A stretch of DNA of 10,406 nt from an uncultured Sphingomonadales bacterium (lineage in GTDB: Bacteria; Pseudomonadota; Alphaproteobacteria; Sphingomonadales; Sphingomonadaceae): assembly GCA_903828025.1 (NCBI GenBank), contig CAIKKO010000302.1, forward strand, positions 1-10,406. Reading direction: 5' to 3'. The position numbers and the translations under genes are program-made. Positions 9,917-10,406 of this stretch are shown piece by piece. Each line of letters opens with the position of its first letter. The first letter of the stretch is position 1. Below the pieces are notes generated by a model. That model did not search any database. It was not told the origin of the DNA and worked only from the letters and a program-made list of their open reading frames with translations.

Positions 9917-10016
9917 TGTCCGCAGGAAATGAACCGGCGCGATCAGGCCGCAGATACACAGCCTGAGCTTATCTTTTTGACCCCAATGCTACGAAATCTT
10001 GAAGAGGAAGACCCGA
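9917..10016 (+). other. tonB-exbB intergenic gap with a weak hairpin
   Basis: This is a 100-nt gap between genes expected to be co-transcribed. TCAGGC (9943-9948) and GCCTGA (9961-9966) can pair with a 12-nt loop, followed after 7 nt by five T (9974-9978). The stem is short and the loop large, so at most this is a weak attenuator or an mRNA processing structure. TTGACC at 9977-9982 has no good -10 partner. AGGAAG at 10005-10010 is the ribosome site of exbB. Confidence 0.35.
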
Positions 10017-10406
10017 ATGCTCATTCAAACGCTCGCCGCGGCAGCAACGACCGCTGCGCCGCAGAACAAGTTCGGCTTTGCTGAAGCCCTGCAGGCCGGT
10101 GGTTTCATCTCGTATGCCACCGTCTCGATCCTCGGCATCATGTCGTTCGGCTCGTTCTTCATTCTGTTCACGAAGTTCTTCGAGCAGCAGAAGATCATGG
10201 GCCAGTACAAGAGCCTCGCCGCCTTCTGGCGCGCGCCCAGCTTGCGTGAAGGCACCGCGAAGCTCGAGAAGAACTCGGCCTGGCGCCAGATCGTCGACGA
10301 CGGCCTCGCCGCCGAAGACAACTCGTCGAAGATGGACGCTTCGGAAGGCCATGACTGGATGCACGGTTCGCTCGCGCGTTCGGAAGCATCGGTCAACGCC
10401 AAGCTC
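10017..10406 (+). CDS. exbB: ExbB/TolQ-type proton channel subunit of the TonB system (5' part, continues beyond window)
   Basis: ExbB forms the inner-membrane proton-driven motor with ExbD that energises TonB. The window holds the first 130 residues, in frame to the last base with no stop. ATG 10017 has AGGAAG 6 nt upstream. The protein begins MLIQTLAAAATTAAPQNKFG, followed by a first membrane helix at about 29-53 (FISYATVSILGIMSFGSFFI), then a cytoplasmic helical region containing FTKFFEQQKIMGQYKSLAAF, KLEKNSAWRQIVDDGL and HDWMHGSLARSE. These stretches match the sphingomonad form of ExbB as I know it. The MotA/TolQ/ExbB core with the other two membrane helices would lie beyond the right edge. 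Its place 100 nt after tonB supports the call over TolQ or a MotA-like protein. One or two exbD genes are expected next. Confidence 0.92.
   Translation, partial: MLIQTLAAAATTAAPQNKFGFAEALQAGGFISYATVSILGIMSFGSFFILFTKFFEQQKIMGQYKSLAAFWRAPSLREGTAKLEKNSAWRQIVDDGLAAEDNSSKMDASEGHDWMHGSLARSEASVNAKL

Overview
The window reads as GC-rich chromosomal DNA of an alphaproteobacterium, most likely of the order Sphingomonadales (Sphingomonas/Novosphingobium/Erythrobacter-like). This rests on the strong G/C bias at third codon positions, the type of RpoC, a sphingomonad-style TonB (start MAYADQ, proline-rich linker, two cysteines in the C-terminal domain) followed directly by ExbB, and two small exported proteins that resemble sphingomonad-specific hypothetical families. 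The taxonomic placement comes from recognising protein sequences, not from a database search.

Layout, left to right. (1) Positions 1-3075 are the 3' two thirds of rpoC on the plus strand, closed by a textbook intrinsic terminator at 3106-3137. (2) 3262-5061, plus strand, is an orphan methyl-accepting chemotaxis protein. (3) 5067-6059, minus strand, is glpX (class II fructose-1,6-bisphosphatase), converging on the chemoreceptor with only 5 nt between the stop codons. (4) 6118-6612, plus strand, is a small exported protein of unknown function with a TTG start, lying between glpX and hom but on the opposite strand. (5) 6619-7935, minus strand, is hom (homoserine dehydrogenase with ACT domain), and 8009-8902, also minus, is an exported protein of unknown function just upstream of it. 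(6) 8903-9256 is a divergent intergenic region of lower GC with a perfect 12-bp palindrome. (7) 9257-9916 is tonB and 10017-10406 is the 5' part of exbB, both on the plus strand. They start a TonB-ExbB(-ExbD) energy-transduction cluster that runs off the right edge.

How they work together. This is mostly housekeeping and envelope biology: transcription (rpoC), gluconeogenesis (glpX), threonine/methionine biosynthesis (hom), environmental sensing (chemoreceptor), and energised outer-membrane uptake (tonB/exbB). I found no phage, transposon, CRISPR, toxin-antitoxin or defence genes and no sign of recent horizontal transfer. The most distinctive feature is architectural. hom and glpX, which I recall as same-strand neighbours in many alphaproteobacteria, are here separated by an oppositely oriented gene with almost no intergenic space and no recognisable terminator, so a hom-to-glpX transcript would be antisense to the small exported gene. 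I did not find a convincing new multi-gene system.
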